From positions 1 through 52,255 of the forward strand of contig CABJAV010000019.1 of the NCBI GenBank assembly GCA_902363675.1: 52,255 bases of DNA, in the 5' to 3' direction. Positions within the stretch are counted from its first letter, which is position 1; each line of letters begins with the position of its first letter. The position numbers were made by a program, and so were the translations under genes. Source of the stretch: Lachnospiraceae bacterium (GTDB lineage Bacteria > Bacillota > Clostridia > Lachnospirales > Lachnospiraceae). This document shows, in pieces, positions 8,533-16,679 of this stretch. The notes under the pieces were generated by a model. That model did not search any database, was not told the origin of the DNA, and was given only the letters and a program-made list of their open reading frames with translations.

Positions 8533-8583
8533 AAAAAAGCTGGCGAATGAGATTTCGCCGGCTTTTTTAATGTGTTATGATAA
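8533..8583 (+). repeat. 51-bp terminator-promoter repeat, copy 2
   Basis: It is nearly identical to 3610-3660 (three differences). The hairpin at 8533-8568 ends in TTTTTT and is followed by ATGTGTTATGAT, an extended -10-like element that would drive the VanR/VanS-like genes. An ATG inside it (8570) is in frame with the regulator gene but is unlikely to be its start. Confidence 0.8.
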
Positions 8584-8623
8584 GAAAAGAGTTCGGAATG
8601 TAAGAAGGGATAAAACGACAGAT

Positions 8624-9376
8624 ATGGATACATGGAACATTCTTATTGTAGATGACGAAAAAGAAATCACGGATCTTCTGGAAGTGTACCTTTCAAGTGA
8701 GGGATACCGTGTATTTAAATTTTATTGCGGGCAGGACGCTTTGGACTGCATTGAAAGAGAACACATTGATCTGGCAATTCTGGATGTGATGCTGCCGGAT
8801 GTGGACGGCTTTACGCTGTGTCGGAAGATTCGGGAGAAATATTTTTTCCCGGTGATCATGCTGACAGCTAAAATAGAAGAGACGGACAAGATTAACGGAA
8901 TCATGCTTGGTGCCGATGATTATATCACGAAGCCGTTTCAGCCTTTGGAACTACTGGCAAGAGTTAAAGGCCAGTTGCGCAGGGCAAAGCAATATAATCA
9001 GGCAGCAGGTGTGACACAAACAGGAAATCATCCGACAACATCAGAGCCGGGAGAAAGTGAAGCGGAAAATTCCGGGGAGATTTACGACATCCGGGGACTG
9101 GAGGTAAATGTGAACACCCACACCTGTAGCTTATATGGCGAAAATCTGGAATTTACACCAATCGAATTTGAAATTCTGCGTTATCTTTGTCAGCACTTGA
9201 ATGAGGCGGTCACTTCCGAAGAATTGTTCGAAAGTGTCTGGAAAGAAAAGTATTATGACAGCAACAATACGGTGTTTGTGCATATCAGCAGGATACGGGA
9301 GAAAATGCATGAAAACAGCAGAAAACCGAAGTTTATCAAGACCGTCTGGGGCATTGGATATAAATTGGAGGAGTAG
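8624..9376 (+). CDS. VanR-like OmpR-family response regulator
   Basis: The product is about 250 aa. The receiver domain (about 5-118) has acidic residues D10/D11, phosphoacceptor D54 in ILDVMLPD, and K103 in ITKPF. After a roughly 40-residue Gln/Thr/Glu-rich linker comes a winged-helix DNA-binding domain ending FIKTVWGIGYKLEE, as in VanR. Start 8624 (MDTWNILIVDD) is chosen because the ATG 54 bases upstream lies in the terminator-promoter repeat. The sensor kinase gene follows three bases after the stop. The likely operator is the four-site repeat at 10487-10527 before the peptidase gene. No vanHAX or vanG-type genes are present, so a role in glycopeptide resistance is not supported; cell-envelope sensing is a reasonable guess. 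Confidence 0.9.
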   Translation: MDTWNILIVDDEKEITDLLEVYLSSEGYRVFKFYCGQDALDCIEREHIDLAILDVMLPDVDGFTLCRKIREKYFFPVIMLTAKIEETDKINGIMLGADDYITKPFQPLELLARVKGQLRRAKQYNQAAGVTQTGNHPTTSEPGESEAENSGEIYDIRGLEVNVNTHTCSLYGENLEFTPIEFEILRYLCQHLNEAVTSEELFESVWKEKYYDSNNTVFVHISRIREKMHENSRKPKFIKTVWGIGYKLEE

Positions 9377-9379
9377 AGG

Positions 9380-10471
9380 ATGAACAAAGCAGAATTGTTG
9401 CGCCAATGGCGAAGACGATATTTTTTTCATATGTTTCTGTGCATCTGTATCCTTGCGGTAGGGTATATCGTCGGTGCATTTCTCTGCAGTCAGATCGTGT
9501 GGTATCCGGAGGATCCGGGGTATCTGATCTTTAAGTGGATGCAGGCACATGTTGTCACGATCACGTTTGTGTGCGTGTTTCTGATTGCCATTGCCGATGC
9601 GCTGCGCATGTTCGCCAAAATCGCGGATGGCATGGAAAAGGTACAGATGTCAGTTCCAAAAATGTATTCCGATAAAAATGAGCTGATTGAACTTCCGAAG
9701 CAGTTTACCGAGCTGGAGCGGCAGATGAATCAGGTGCGTTTGCAGAATTATACAAATGCGCAGGCGGCCAAAGAAGCAAATCAGCGCAAAAACGATATGA
9801 TCATGTATATGGCACATGATTTGAAGACACCGCTCACTTCGGTGATCGGATATCTGACACTTGTCAGTCAGGAGCCGGATATACCGGAGGATGCCCGGAA
9901 AAAATACATTGATATCGCATTGAAAAAAGCGCTGCATTTAGAGGACTTAATCAATGAATTTTTCGACATAACCAGATTTAATTTTACCCATATGTTTCTC
10001 GAAAAGTCGAAAATCAATCTGTCCATGATGTTAGAACAGATGGTAAGTGAATTTGCACAGGAATTCCGAAAGAAAAATCTGACGGCCAGGCTGCAGATTG
10101 AAGATCACATTGAGATGCTTTGCGATGTGGAAAAGATGGAACGGGTTTTTGATAATCTGTTGAAAAACATTGTAAATTACAGTTATCCGGATACGAAGAT
10201 CGAGGTTTCCATGAACAAAGCACAGGAGGGCAACATCCGGATCGTCACAACAAACCATGGAAAAACAATTCCGGAAGAAATGCAGGAGCATATTTTTGAA
10301 CAGTTTTTCCGTATGGACAGTTCAAGAAATTCCGATACCGGAGGTTCCGGCCTGGGACTTGCAGTAACGCGTGAGATTGTAGAACTGCATGGAGGAACGA
10401 TTCGCTGCCAGAGCAGGATGGAAGAAATTCAGTTTATTATAGAGCTTCCGGACGGACTGAAAGAAAACTGA
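9380..10471 (+). CDS. VanS-like sensor histidine kinase
   Basis: The 363-aa membrane kinase has two transmembrane helices (about 16-37 and 57-76) around a very short external loop (about 20 residues), as in VanS-type sensors. A coiled linker follows, then the HisKA domain with phospho-accepting His146 in MYMAHDLKTPLTSVIGYL. The ATPase domain has an N-box (FDNLLKNIVNY) and G-boxes (FRMDSSRNSDTGGSGLGLAV). It is translationally linked to the regulator gene. The short loop argues for sensing membrane or cell-wall intermediates rather than a large soluble ligand. Confidence 0.9.
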   Translation: MNKAELLRQWRRRYFFHMFLCICILAVGYIVGAFLCSQIVWYPEDPGYLIFKWMQAHVVTITFVCVFLIAIADALRMFAKIADGMEKVQMSVPKMYSDKNELIELPKQFTELERQMNQVRLQNYTNAQAAKEANQRKNDMIMYMAHDLKTPLTSVIGYLTLVSQEPDIPEDARKKYIDIALKKALHLEDLINEFFDITRFNFTHMFLEKSKINLSMMLEQMVSEFAQEFRKKNLTARLQIEDHIEMLCDVEKMERVFDNLLKNIVNYSYPDTKIEVSMNKAQEGNIRIVTTNHGKTIPEEMQEHIFEQFFRMDSSRNSDTGGSGLGLAVTREIVELHGGTIRCQSRMEEIQFIIELPDGLKEN

Positions 10472-10486
10472 TGTGAAACGGTCAAT

Positions 10487-10540
10487 TTAAGAAGTTTGTA
10501 AGAATTTTGACAGAATACAGTTAAGAACACCCCTTATTCT
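10487..10540 (+). promoter_or_regulatory. Four direct half-sites and promoter before the C39-type peptidase gene
   Basis: TTAAGAA (10487), GTAAGAA (10498), GACAGAA (10509) and TTAAGAA (10521) are spaced 11, 11 and 12 bases, the footprint of two OmpR-family dimers. A -10-like TATTCT lies at 10535, about the same distance from the last half-site as in the Pho boxes here. An alternative -10 is TACTAT near 10548. The natural candidate regulator is the adjacent VanR-like protein; the site differs from the TTTACA Pho sites. Confidence 0.6.
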
Positions 10541-10582
10541 TGTGGTTTACTATAAGTAAATCATTGGAAAAGGGGTATTTTT

Positions 10583-11380
10583 ATGCAGCAGACAAGCAGA
10601 AAAAGTAAAAGAAGAAGACGGCAGAGACAGATTCGGAACCGATGTATTATATTGTTTGCCATACTGTTGCTTCTTGTTGCGCTGTTGACGCATTTATCGA
10701 CAATACAAAATGTGATCGTGCGATTGGGGCAGGGGCTTGTTACGAGCAGGACTTTGGAAAAAGAGGATTATCCGCAGAGCCTGATTGACCTGTATGAGAG
10801 AAATACGGAGGCAAGACAATTTGTACTTGATTACAAAACAAAGAAAGATGACAATGCGGCGATTGATGTATCCGCGGATGTAAATGCCGGCGAGATACCG
10901 CTTTTTCTGCAGTGGGACGAGCGTTGGGGCTACCGGTCTTATGGAGGAGATTTCCTTGCTGTGACAGGATGTGGACCGACTGCACTTTCCATGGTGTATG
11001 TGGGGCTTACCGGCGATACTTCGATGAATCCCTATGAAGTTGCAAAGCGTGCGGAAAAGGAAGGCTATTATGTGAAGGGAAGCGGCTCGGAGTGGAGCAT
11101 GATGACCGGACTTGCATCGGAACTTGGCTTGTCGGCAAAAGAACTCGGACTTGACGCAGATCTGATCCGGAAAAAGCTGGAAGAAGGGCATCCGATTATC
11201 TGTATTATGGGACCGGGAGATTTTACAACGACCGGTCATTATATCGTGCTGACCACTGTAGCGTCTGACGGCAGCATCGAGGTACATGATCCAAACAGCC
11301 AAAAAAACAGCGACAGAACCTGGAATTTAGAAAAATTGATGGCACAGACAAAAAATCTCTGGGTATATGAGAAAAAATAG
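10583..11380 (+). CDS. Membrane-anchored C39-like (peptidase_C39_2) cysteine peptidase
   Basis: The 265-aa product has a very basic N-terminus (KSKRRRRQRQIRNR), one membrane anchor (about 21-38) and an external stalk. The papain-like C39_2 domain spans about 105-262. The probable catalytic triad is Cys130 in TGCGPTALSM, His219 in TTGHYIVL and Asp236 in EVHDPN. The fold occurs in bacteriocin-leader peptidases and in many stand-alone wall or surface proteins. Lying right behind a VanRS-like pair with a dedicated operator, it is probably the output gene of that system, acting outside the membrane on an unknown peptide or wall substrate. Confidence 0.85.
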   Translation: MQQTSRKSKRRRRQRQIRNRCIILFAILLLLVALLTHLSTIQNVIVRLGQGLVTSRTLEKEDYPQSLIDLYERNTEARQFVLDYKTKKDDNAAIDVSADVNAGEIPLFLQWDERWGYRSYGGDFLAVTGCGPTALSMVYVGLTGDTSMNPYEVAKRAEKEGYYVKGSGSEWSMMTGLASELGLSAKELGLDADLIRKKLEEGHPIICIMGPGDFTTTGHYIVLTTVASDGSIEVHDPNSQKNSDRTWNLEKLMAQTKNLWVYEKK

Positions 11381-11397
11381 ATGAATGTTCAGAAGGG

Positions 11398-11426
11398 TTG
11401 CATTTCAATAGAAACCATTCTATAAT
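11398..11426 (+). promoter_or_regulatory. Sigma-A-type promoter of the DUF1275 gene
   Basis: TTGCAT (11398) and TATAAT (11421) are separated by 17 bases, upstream of the gene starting at 11496. Confidence 0.7.
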
Positions 11427-11495
11427 AAACAAAGTTTGTGGCCAATGAATCAAAACATGAATACCACGAAAAATGTTGTAAGGGAAGTGAGTTTA

Positions 11496-12176
11496 ATGAA
11501 ATTCGACAACCAGATGCAGGAAGACATTCAGATGTCCGAAGCATTTATTACCAGTGTATTTCTGGCATTGTCCGGTGGATTTCAGGATGCGTATACATAT
11601 TTTACGAGAAATGAAGTATTCTCCAATGCACAGACCGGAAACATCGTACTCATGAGTACGCACCTGATGATGGGCGAATGGATGGATGTACTGCGTTACC
11701 TGTTTCCGTTGCTGGCATTTGCCGGAGGCGTATTTTTTGCAGAGCGTATCCATATGTTGTTTAAATATGCCAAGCGTCTGCACTGGCGGCAGGGAATTCT
11801 GCTTATGGAAATTATCATCCTGTTTGCCGTTGGATTTATGCCGGCAAAATTAGATCTCCTCGCGACCGCACTCGTATCTTTCGCGTGCGCAATGCAGGTA
11901 CAGACCTTCCGGAAAGTAAGCGGTTACTCCTATGCAAGTACCATGTGCATCGGAAACCTCCGCAGTGGAACCGAAGCCTTCACCAGCTACCTCCACACCC
12001 ATGATACCGAGAAACTCAAAAAAGCACTGTATTATTTCGGAATCATCTTATTCTTCGGACTCGGCGCAGGTATCGGCGGAAACCTTTCCATCCGATATGG
12101 ATTCCACATCATCTGGGTATCCAGTGGACTGCTTTTGATCAGTTTCTTACTCATGTTCGTAGAGAAGAAAGGATAA
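11496..12176 (+). CDS. DUF1275 (YoaK-like) membrane protein
   Basis: The roughly 226-aa polytopic protein has about six hydrophobic segments. Motifs typical of the DUF1275/YoaK family are SGGFQDAYTY, NAQTGNIVLM and the later QVQTFRKVSG...YASTMCIGNLRSG, which look like two related half-repeats. Start 11496 is taken for its AAGGGAAGTGAG ribosome site; an upstream frame from 11436 has no such site and adds only polar residues. The family is widespread but its substrate is not known. It is the last gene before the 12.2-kb palindrome and pstB. Confidence 0.85.
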   Translation: MKFDNQMQEDIQMSEAFITSVFLALSGGFQDAYTYFTRNEVFSNAQTGNIVLMSTHLMMGEWMDVLRYLFPLLAFAGGVFFAERIHMLFKYAKRLHWRQGILLMEIIILFAVGFMPAKLDLLATALVSFACAMQVQTFRKVSGYSYASTMCIGNLRSGTEAFTSYLHTHDTEKLKKALYYFGIILFFGLGAGIGGNLSIRYGFHIIWVSSGLLLISFLLMFVEKKG

Positions 12177-12178
12177 TC

Positions 12179-12222
12179 ATTGATATCATATGATGATACA
12201 AGAGGCAAAAGGTATCATCGAC
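12179..12222. repeat. Dispersed about 40-bp repeat, copy A
   Basis: Its reverse complement, containing TCGATGATACCTTTTG and ATCATATGATATC, closely matches 23411-23448, in opposite orientation downstream of the ABC-F gene. Both copies directly follow the stop codon of a gene. It may be a mobile-element end or a dispersed 3'-end element. Confidence 0.6.
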
Positions 12223-12263
12223 GCATGCCTGCATGTAGTAATCTGGTGAATCATGTCCAGTGA

Positions 12264-12545
12264 GGATTTGTGCTGCCAAGCACAAATCCAACACGGCAGG
12301 ATTGCCAACCAACAGGAAGAGGCACCATACTTCTTTTGGAAGAAAAATTTGCAACTGCTCCGCGGTTCCAGAAACCACGCAAATGGCGGAAACCGCACGA
12401 GCCTCCACAAAGCGCCCAAAACCGCTCGCGGAGTTAACTTGCAAATTTATCTGGAAAAAGAACGTATGGTGCCTCTTCCGTCGTCCCCCACCCGCAATCC
12501 CACCTTGGATGCGTCGCAGCACCTTCAAATCCGAACACAAATTTT
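12264..12545. repeat. Second long imperfect palindrome, upstream of pstB
   Basis: The core 12315-12479 is an inverted repeat: GGAAGAGGCACCATAC... on the left pairs with ...GTATGGTGCCTCTTCC on the right, with further matches (TTGCAAATTT, CTCCGCG) inward. Outer parts pair less well to about 12545. A nested perfect hairpin GGATTTGTGCT/AGCACAAATCC sits at 12264-12290. The overlapping open frames are not coherent proteins, so I see no gene in 12177-12652. Like the 139-708 palindrome, it is GC-rich and ends just before a Pho box. Confidence 0.7.
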
Positions 12546-12597
12546 GCATAAACTTTACAAATCCATGAATGCACATTTTACACTCCCTTTTTATACT
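12543..12597 (+). promoter_or_regulatory. Pho-box promoter of pstB
   Basis: TTTGCA (12543), TTTACA (12554) and TTTACA (12577) have the same 11- and 23-base steps as the pstS promoter, and the -10-like TATACT at 12592 is again 15 bases after the last site start. This gives the detached pstB-phoU unit its own phosphate-responsive promoter. Confidence 0.7.
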
Positions 12598-12652
12598 TAA
12601 TCATAAATGTTGAAACAAAAACGCAGGGACACCCTGTACAAAGGAGAATAAC

Positions 12653-13414
12653 ATGGGAAAAGAAACAAAAATAACCGTCCGTGATCTGAACCTGTATTAT
12701 GGCGAAAATCATGCCCTGAAAGATGTTAACATGAACATCCGGGAAAATTGTGTGACGGCTTTTATCGGACCATCCGGTTGCGGAAAGTCTACTTTTTTGA
12801 AGACCATCAACCGCATGAACGATCTGGTAGACGGTGTGCGCATCACAGGAGAGGTAAAACTGGACGATGAAGATATTTACGCAGATGGTGTGGATACAAC
12901 AGTTTTGCGTAAACGTGTCGGCATGGTATTCCAGCAGCCGAATCCATTTCCGATGAGCATTTATGACAATATTGCCTATGGTCCGCGTGTGCATGGAATC
13001 AGAGATAAAGCAAAGCTGGATGCGATTGTAGAGGAAAGTTTACGTGGCGCAGCGATTTTTGATGAGGTAAAGGACCGGCTGAAGAAATCCGCACTTGGTC
13101 TTTCCGGTGGACAGCAGCAGCGTATCTGTATCGCCAGAGCACTTGCCGTACAACCGGAAGTTCTGTTGATGGATGAGCCGACTTCGGCTTTGGATCCGAT
13201 CTCCACAGCAAAGATCGAAGAACTTATGGAAGATTTAAAAAAGAAATATACTGTTGTTGTAGTTACACATAACATGCAGCAGGCAGTGCGTGTGTCTGAT
13301 GATACCGCCTTTTTCCTGGTTGGGGAGATGGTGGAGTTTGGAGACACCAAAACAATTTTTTCCTATCCAAAAGATAAACGGACAGAGGATTATATTACAG
13401 GGAGGTTTGGTTAA
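12653..13414 (+). CDS. pstB: Phosphate ABC transporter ATP-binding protein PstB
   Basis: The 253-aa cytoplasmic ATPase powers PstCA. Walker A is GPSGCGKST (about 42-50), the Q-loop region is [20 protein letters not shown], the signature is LSGGQQQR, and Walker B is [13 protein letters not shown], followed by [10 protein letters not shown]. The NPFPMS stretch and overall length are typical of PstB rather than other ABC ATPases. AAAGGAG precedes the ATG. It is coupled to phoU by a TTAATG overlap but separated from its permease genes by about 9 kb. Confidence 0.97.
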   Translation: MGKETKITVRDLNLYYGENHALKDVNMNIRENCVTAFIGPSGCGKSTFLKTINRMNDLVDGVRITGEVKLDDEDIYADGVDTTVLRKRVGMVFQQPNPFPMSIYDNIAYGPRVHGIRDKAKLDAIVEESLRGAAIFDEVKDRLKKSALGLSGGQQQRICIARALAVQPEVLLMDEPTSALDPISTAKIEELMEDLKKKYTVVVVTHNMQQAVRVSDDTAFFLVGEMVEFGDTKTIFSYPKDKRTEDYITGRFG

Positions 13415-14061
13415 TGCGATCAAAATTCGACGAACAGCTGCATCTGCTTAATCAGGAAATGATGCAGATGGGAAGCATGATTGAGGATAGTATTCAAAAA
13501 GCGATCAATGCACTGATCGATCAGAATGTAGAACTTGCAAAAAAGATTATGGACAACGATACACAGATTGATCATGAACAGAAAAAGATTGAAAATCTGT
13601 GTTTTAATCTGTTGATGCAACAGCAGCCGGTAGCAAAGGATCTGCGTGTGATTTCTGCAGCAATGAAAATGGTAACCGATATGGAACGTATCGGAGACCA
13701 TGCGGCAGATATTTCCGAGATGACCATTCTTATGTCAAAGACAAAGTACATTCCAAATCTGGAACATATCAACAGAATGGCAAGCGAGACAGTGCAGATG
13801 CTGATTCGAAGCATTGAAGCATATGTGGAAAAGGATATGAAAAAGGCCGTGGATGTCATTGCCAGCGATGATGTCGTGGATGACCTGTTTGACAAAAACA
13901 AGGCGGAACTGATCGAACAGATCCAGCGGGATCCACAGAGTGCAGAGTCTGCAGCCGATATGCTGATGGTTGCAAAATACTTCGAACGTATCGGGGACCA
14001 TGCGACAAATATTGCAGAATGGGTAATATTTGCATTAGATGACAAAAAGATGACGAAATAA
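13414..14061 (+). CDS. phoU: Phosphate signalling protein PhoU
   Basis: The 215-aa all-helical protein is made of two PhoU repeats. Each carries the metal-binding pattern E/D-R-I-G-D-H-A: MERIGDHAADISEM near residue 90 and FERIGDHATNIAEW near 195. PhoU links the transport state of PstSCAB to the histidine kinase and keeps the Pho regulon off when phosphate is plentiful. Its ATG overlaps the pstB stop by one base. Confidence 0.96.
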   Translation: MRSKFDEQLHLLNQEMMQMGSMIEDSIQKAINALIDQNVELAKKIMDNDTQIDHEQKKIENLCFNLLMQQQPVAKDLRVISAAMKMVTDMERIGDHAADISEMTILMSKTKYIPNLEHINRMASETVQMLIRSIEAYVEKDMKKAVDVIASDDVVDDLFDKNKAELIEQIQRDPQSAESAADMLMVAKYFERIGDHATNIAEWVIFALDDKKMTK

Positions 14062-14071
14062 GTGTATAAAT

Positions 14072-14126
14072 TTTACATAGAATTTACATAACGACTCCCA
14101 TACATTTTACATACATATTATATCAT
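14072..14126 (+). promoter_or_regulatory. Pho-box promoter of the Na/Pi symporter gene
   Basis: TTTACA at 14072, 14083 and 14106, then a -10-like TATCAT at 14121: the same 11/23/15 geometry as the pstS and pstB promoters. Two inverted TGTAAA motifs at 14132 and 14154, 22 bases apart, lie downstream and could be extra or repressing sites. Confidence 0.75.
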
Positions 14127-14176
14127 TCGAATGTAAAGAAATGATAAAGAGAGTGTAAAACGAAAGGGAGCAGATT

Positions 14177-15961
14177 ATGAACATATTTGGAGTTCTCACA
14201 ATGATTGGCGGACTCGCCATGTTTTTGTATGGAATGAATGCGATGGGGGATGGCCTTGCAAAGCTTTCGGGTGGTAAGTTGGAACAGATATTGGAAAAGC
14301 TTACATCGAAACGTATTATGGCCGTCCTTCTTGGCGTGATTGTGACCGCAATCATTCAGTCATCATCAGCCACCACGGTAATGGTCGTGGGCTTTGTTAA
14401 TTCGGGCATTATGCAGCTGTCACAGGCAGTAGGGATTATCATGGGTGCCAATATTGGTACAACCGTAACTTCCTGGCTGTTGTCACTGACCGGAATTCAG
14501 GGATCGAGTCTGTTTATTCAGCTTTTGAAACCGTCTTCCTTTTCTCCGGTGCTGGCAGCCGTAGGTATCATCCTGACAATGACTGCAAAGGATAATAATA
14601 AGAAGAAAGATATTGGAAACATTCTTGTTGGCTTTGCAATTCTTATGTTCGGAATGGAAACCATGAGTTCCGCTGTGGAACCACTTGCAGAAAACGCACA
14701 GTTTACCAGTATTCTGACAAAGTTTTCTAATCCGCTGCTTGGTATGCTGGCGGGTCTGGTTCTTACAGCGGTCATTCAGAGTTCTTCCGCATCGGTTGGT
14801 ATTTTGCAGGCATTGTGCGTGACAGGAGCTGTCGGATACAAGACCGCAATTCCAATTATTATGGGACAGAATATTGGAACCTGTGTGACAGCAATTATTT
14901 CATCGATCGGTGCCAGCAAAAATGCAAAGCGTGCATCCATGATTCATTTGTACTTTAACCTGATTGGCACTATAATATTTATGGTAGTATTTTATGGAAT
15001 CAATGCAGTCATTGGTGGATTCGCATTTTTGGATACACCGGCGAATGCAGCAGGAATCGCTGTGGTACACACTCTGTTCAATATTGGAGCCGTGCTTCTT
15101 TTATATCCGTTTGGCAATCAGTTGGTAAAACTGGCGCAGATCACGATTCCGGAACATGCAGACGAAAAGGAACAGAAACCGGATGAATTTGCAATCTTGG
15201 ATGAGCGTTTTCTGGAGAAACCGGCATTTGCCATGGAGCTTTGCAAGAATGCAACCATAAAAATGGCAGAAGAAGCAAAAGATGCGCTGGAATTATCTTT
15301 GGAAAATCTGCATATTTATGATGGAAAACGTGTAGAAAAAATTATTGCGCTTGAACAGAGTGTGGATCGTTATGAAGATGCGCTTGGCACATATCTCGTG
15401 AAATTGAACAACTGCGATCTGTCGCAAAGTGACAGCCGCACACTTTCGATTTTGTTACATTGCATCGGCAACTTTGAGCGAATTTCCGACCATGCGGTAA
15501 ATATCACGGATTCCCTGACAGAGATGAATCAAAAAGATCTGCATTTTTCAAAGAAAGCGTTAGAGGAGATGGAAGTTTTCTCAAAGGCATTGAAAGATAT
15601 TGTGGAAGCCACCTGCACCGCTTTTGTGGAAGCGGATCTGGAAAAAGCCCGTCGTATCGAGCCTTTTGAACAGGTGATTGACGGACTGAGTATTGAACTC
15701 AAACAGCGGCATGTACATCGACTCAGAAAAGGAAAATGTACGATTGAACTGGGACTGATTCTGGAAGACATTATTACGAATTATGAGCGTATTTCGGATC
15801 ATTGTTCCAACATCGCGGTATGCATGATCAGAGTCAATGAAGATGGCTTTGACACACATGAATATCTGGATGTGGTAAAAGAAGAAAAAGCGCCATGGTT
15901 TGAAGAAGAATTTTATGCACTATCAAGAAAATATGCACTTCCAGAGAAAAAGCGCAAATAA
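14177..15961 (+). CDS. Na/Pi cotransporter family protein with C-terminal PhoU-like domain
   Basis: The product is 594 aa. Residues about 1-320 form the NptA-type membrane domain made of two inverted repeats, each with the signature QSSSA (QSSSATTVMVVGFVNSG and QSSSASVGILQAL). Residues about 350-560 form a PhoU-like helical domain with ERISDHAVNITD and ERISDHCSNIAV. Proteins of this type import phosphate with sodium, and the tail probably senses or gates. It follows phoU and precedes phoB-phoR, with its own Pho box, so it serves as an alternative uptake route under the same control. Confidence 0.92.
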   Translation: MNIFGVLTMIGGLAMFLYGMNAMGDGLAKLSGGKLEQILEKLTSKRIMAVLLGVIVTAIIQSSSATTVMVVGFVNSGIMQLSQAVGIIMGANIGTTVTSWLLSLTGIQGSSLFIQLLKPSSFSPVLAAVGIILTMTAKDNNKKKDIGNILVGFAILMFGMETMSSAVEPLAENAQFTSILTKFSNPLLGMLAGLVLTAVIQSSSASVGILQALCVTGAVGYKTAIPIIMGQNIGTCVTAIISSIGASKNAKRASMIHLYFNLIGTIIFMVVFYGINAVIGGFAFLDTPANAAGIAVVHTLFNIGAVLLLYPFGNQLVKLAQITIPEHADEKEQKPDEFAILDERFLEKPAFAMELCKNATIKMAEEAKDALELSLENLHIYDGKRVEKIIALEQSVDRYEDALGTYLVKLNNCDLSQSDSRTLSILLHCIGNFERISDHAVNITDSLTEMNQKDLHFSKKALEEMEVFSKALKDIVEATCTAFVEADLEKARRIEPFEQVIDGLSIELKQRHVHRLRKGKCTIELGLILEDIITNYERISDHCSNIAVCMIRVNEDGFDTHEYLDVVKEEKAPWFEEEFYALSRKYALPEKKRK

Positions 15962-15981
15962 AGAAGGAAGAGGAAATCGTT

Positions 15982-16650
15982 ATGGCTTTGATTTATATTG
16001 TAGAGGATGATGAAAACATCCGGGAAATTGAAACAATTGCGTTAAAAAACAGCAATTATATGGTCTGCGCCTTTGAAAAGGCAAAGGATTTTTACAAAAA
16101 ACTGGAGGATATTATGCCGGATCTGGTGCTTTTAGATGTGATGCTGCCGGATGAAAGCGGCTATGATATTGTGCGCAAGTTACGTAAAAATCCGCAGACC
16201 AAGCGCCTCCCGGTGATTATGGTAACTGCCAAGACAGCAGAGATGGATATGATCAAGGGCCTTGACGATGGTGCAGATGATTACATAAAGAAACCTTTTT
16301 CCATTATGGAGCTGATCACGAGGGTCAAAGCATTGCTTCGCCGTACAGAGACGGAGGATGTTAAAATTTTGCAGACGGAACATATTCTTCTGGATCACGA
16401 GCGCCATATGGTCTATGTGGACAATCAGCCGGTAGAACTTACCTTTAAGGAATATGAGTTGCTGCGTCTTCTGATGACGAATCAGAATGTCGTATTGAGC
16501 CGTGAGGTGATCATGCGCCATGTATGGGGAACGGAATTCGAAGGGGAATCCCGTACCGTGGATATGCATATCAAAACACTGCGCCAGAAACTTGGGGAAG
16601 CAGGAACGAAGATACGCACTGTCCGCAATGTGGGATATGTGATTGAATAA
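15982..16650 (+). CDS. phoB: PhoB/PhoP-type response regulator
   Basis: The 222-aa protein has a receiver domain with D9/D10, phosphoacceptor D52 in LLDVMLPD and the conserved Lys in YIKKPFS, then an OmpR-type winged helix (PVELTFKEYELLRLL, then ESRTVDMHIKTLRQKL and a final GYVIE). Location after pstB-phoU-symporter and before a kinase with a periplasmic-type sensor marks it as the Pho regulator, and it is the natural reader of the three TTTACA promoters. Start follows a GGAAGAGG-like ribosome site. Confidence 0.92.
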   Translation: MALIYIVEDDENIREIETIALKNSNYMVCAFEKAKDFYKKLEDIMPDLVLLDVMLPDESGYDIVRKLRKNPQTKRLPVIMVTAKTAEMDMIKGLDDGADDYIKKPFSIMELITRVKALLRRTETEDVKILQTEHILLDHERHMVYVDNQPVELTFKEYELLRLLMTNQNVVLSREVIMRHVWGTEFEGESRTVDMHIKTLRQKLGEAGTKIRTVRNVGYVIE

Positions 16651-16679
16651 AAATGATATGAGGGATAAAAGGAGACCCT

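Noticed and set aside
8624..10471. Vancomycin-resistance locus
   Set aside because: Only the regulator and kinase resemble VanR/VanS; there is no ligase, dehydrogenase, VanX, VanY or VanT gene in the window.
12151..12600. Open frames of 77-141 codons on both strands before pstB
   Set aside because: They fall in the second palindrome, are Pro/His/Arg-rich with odd composition and show no recognisable domain.
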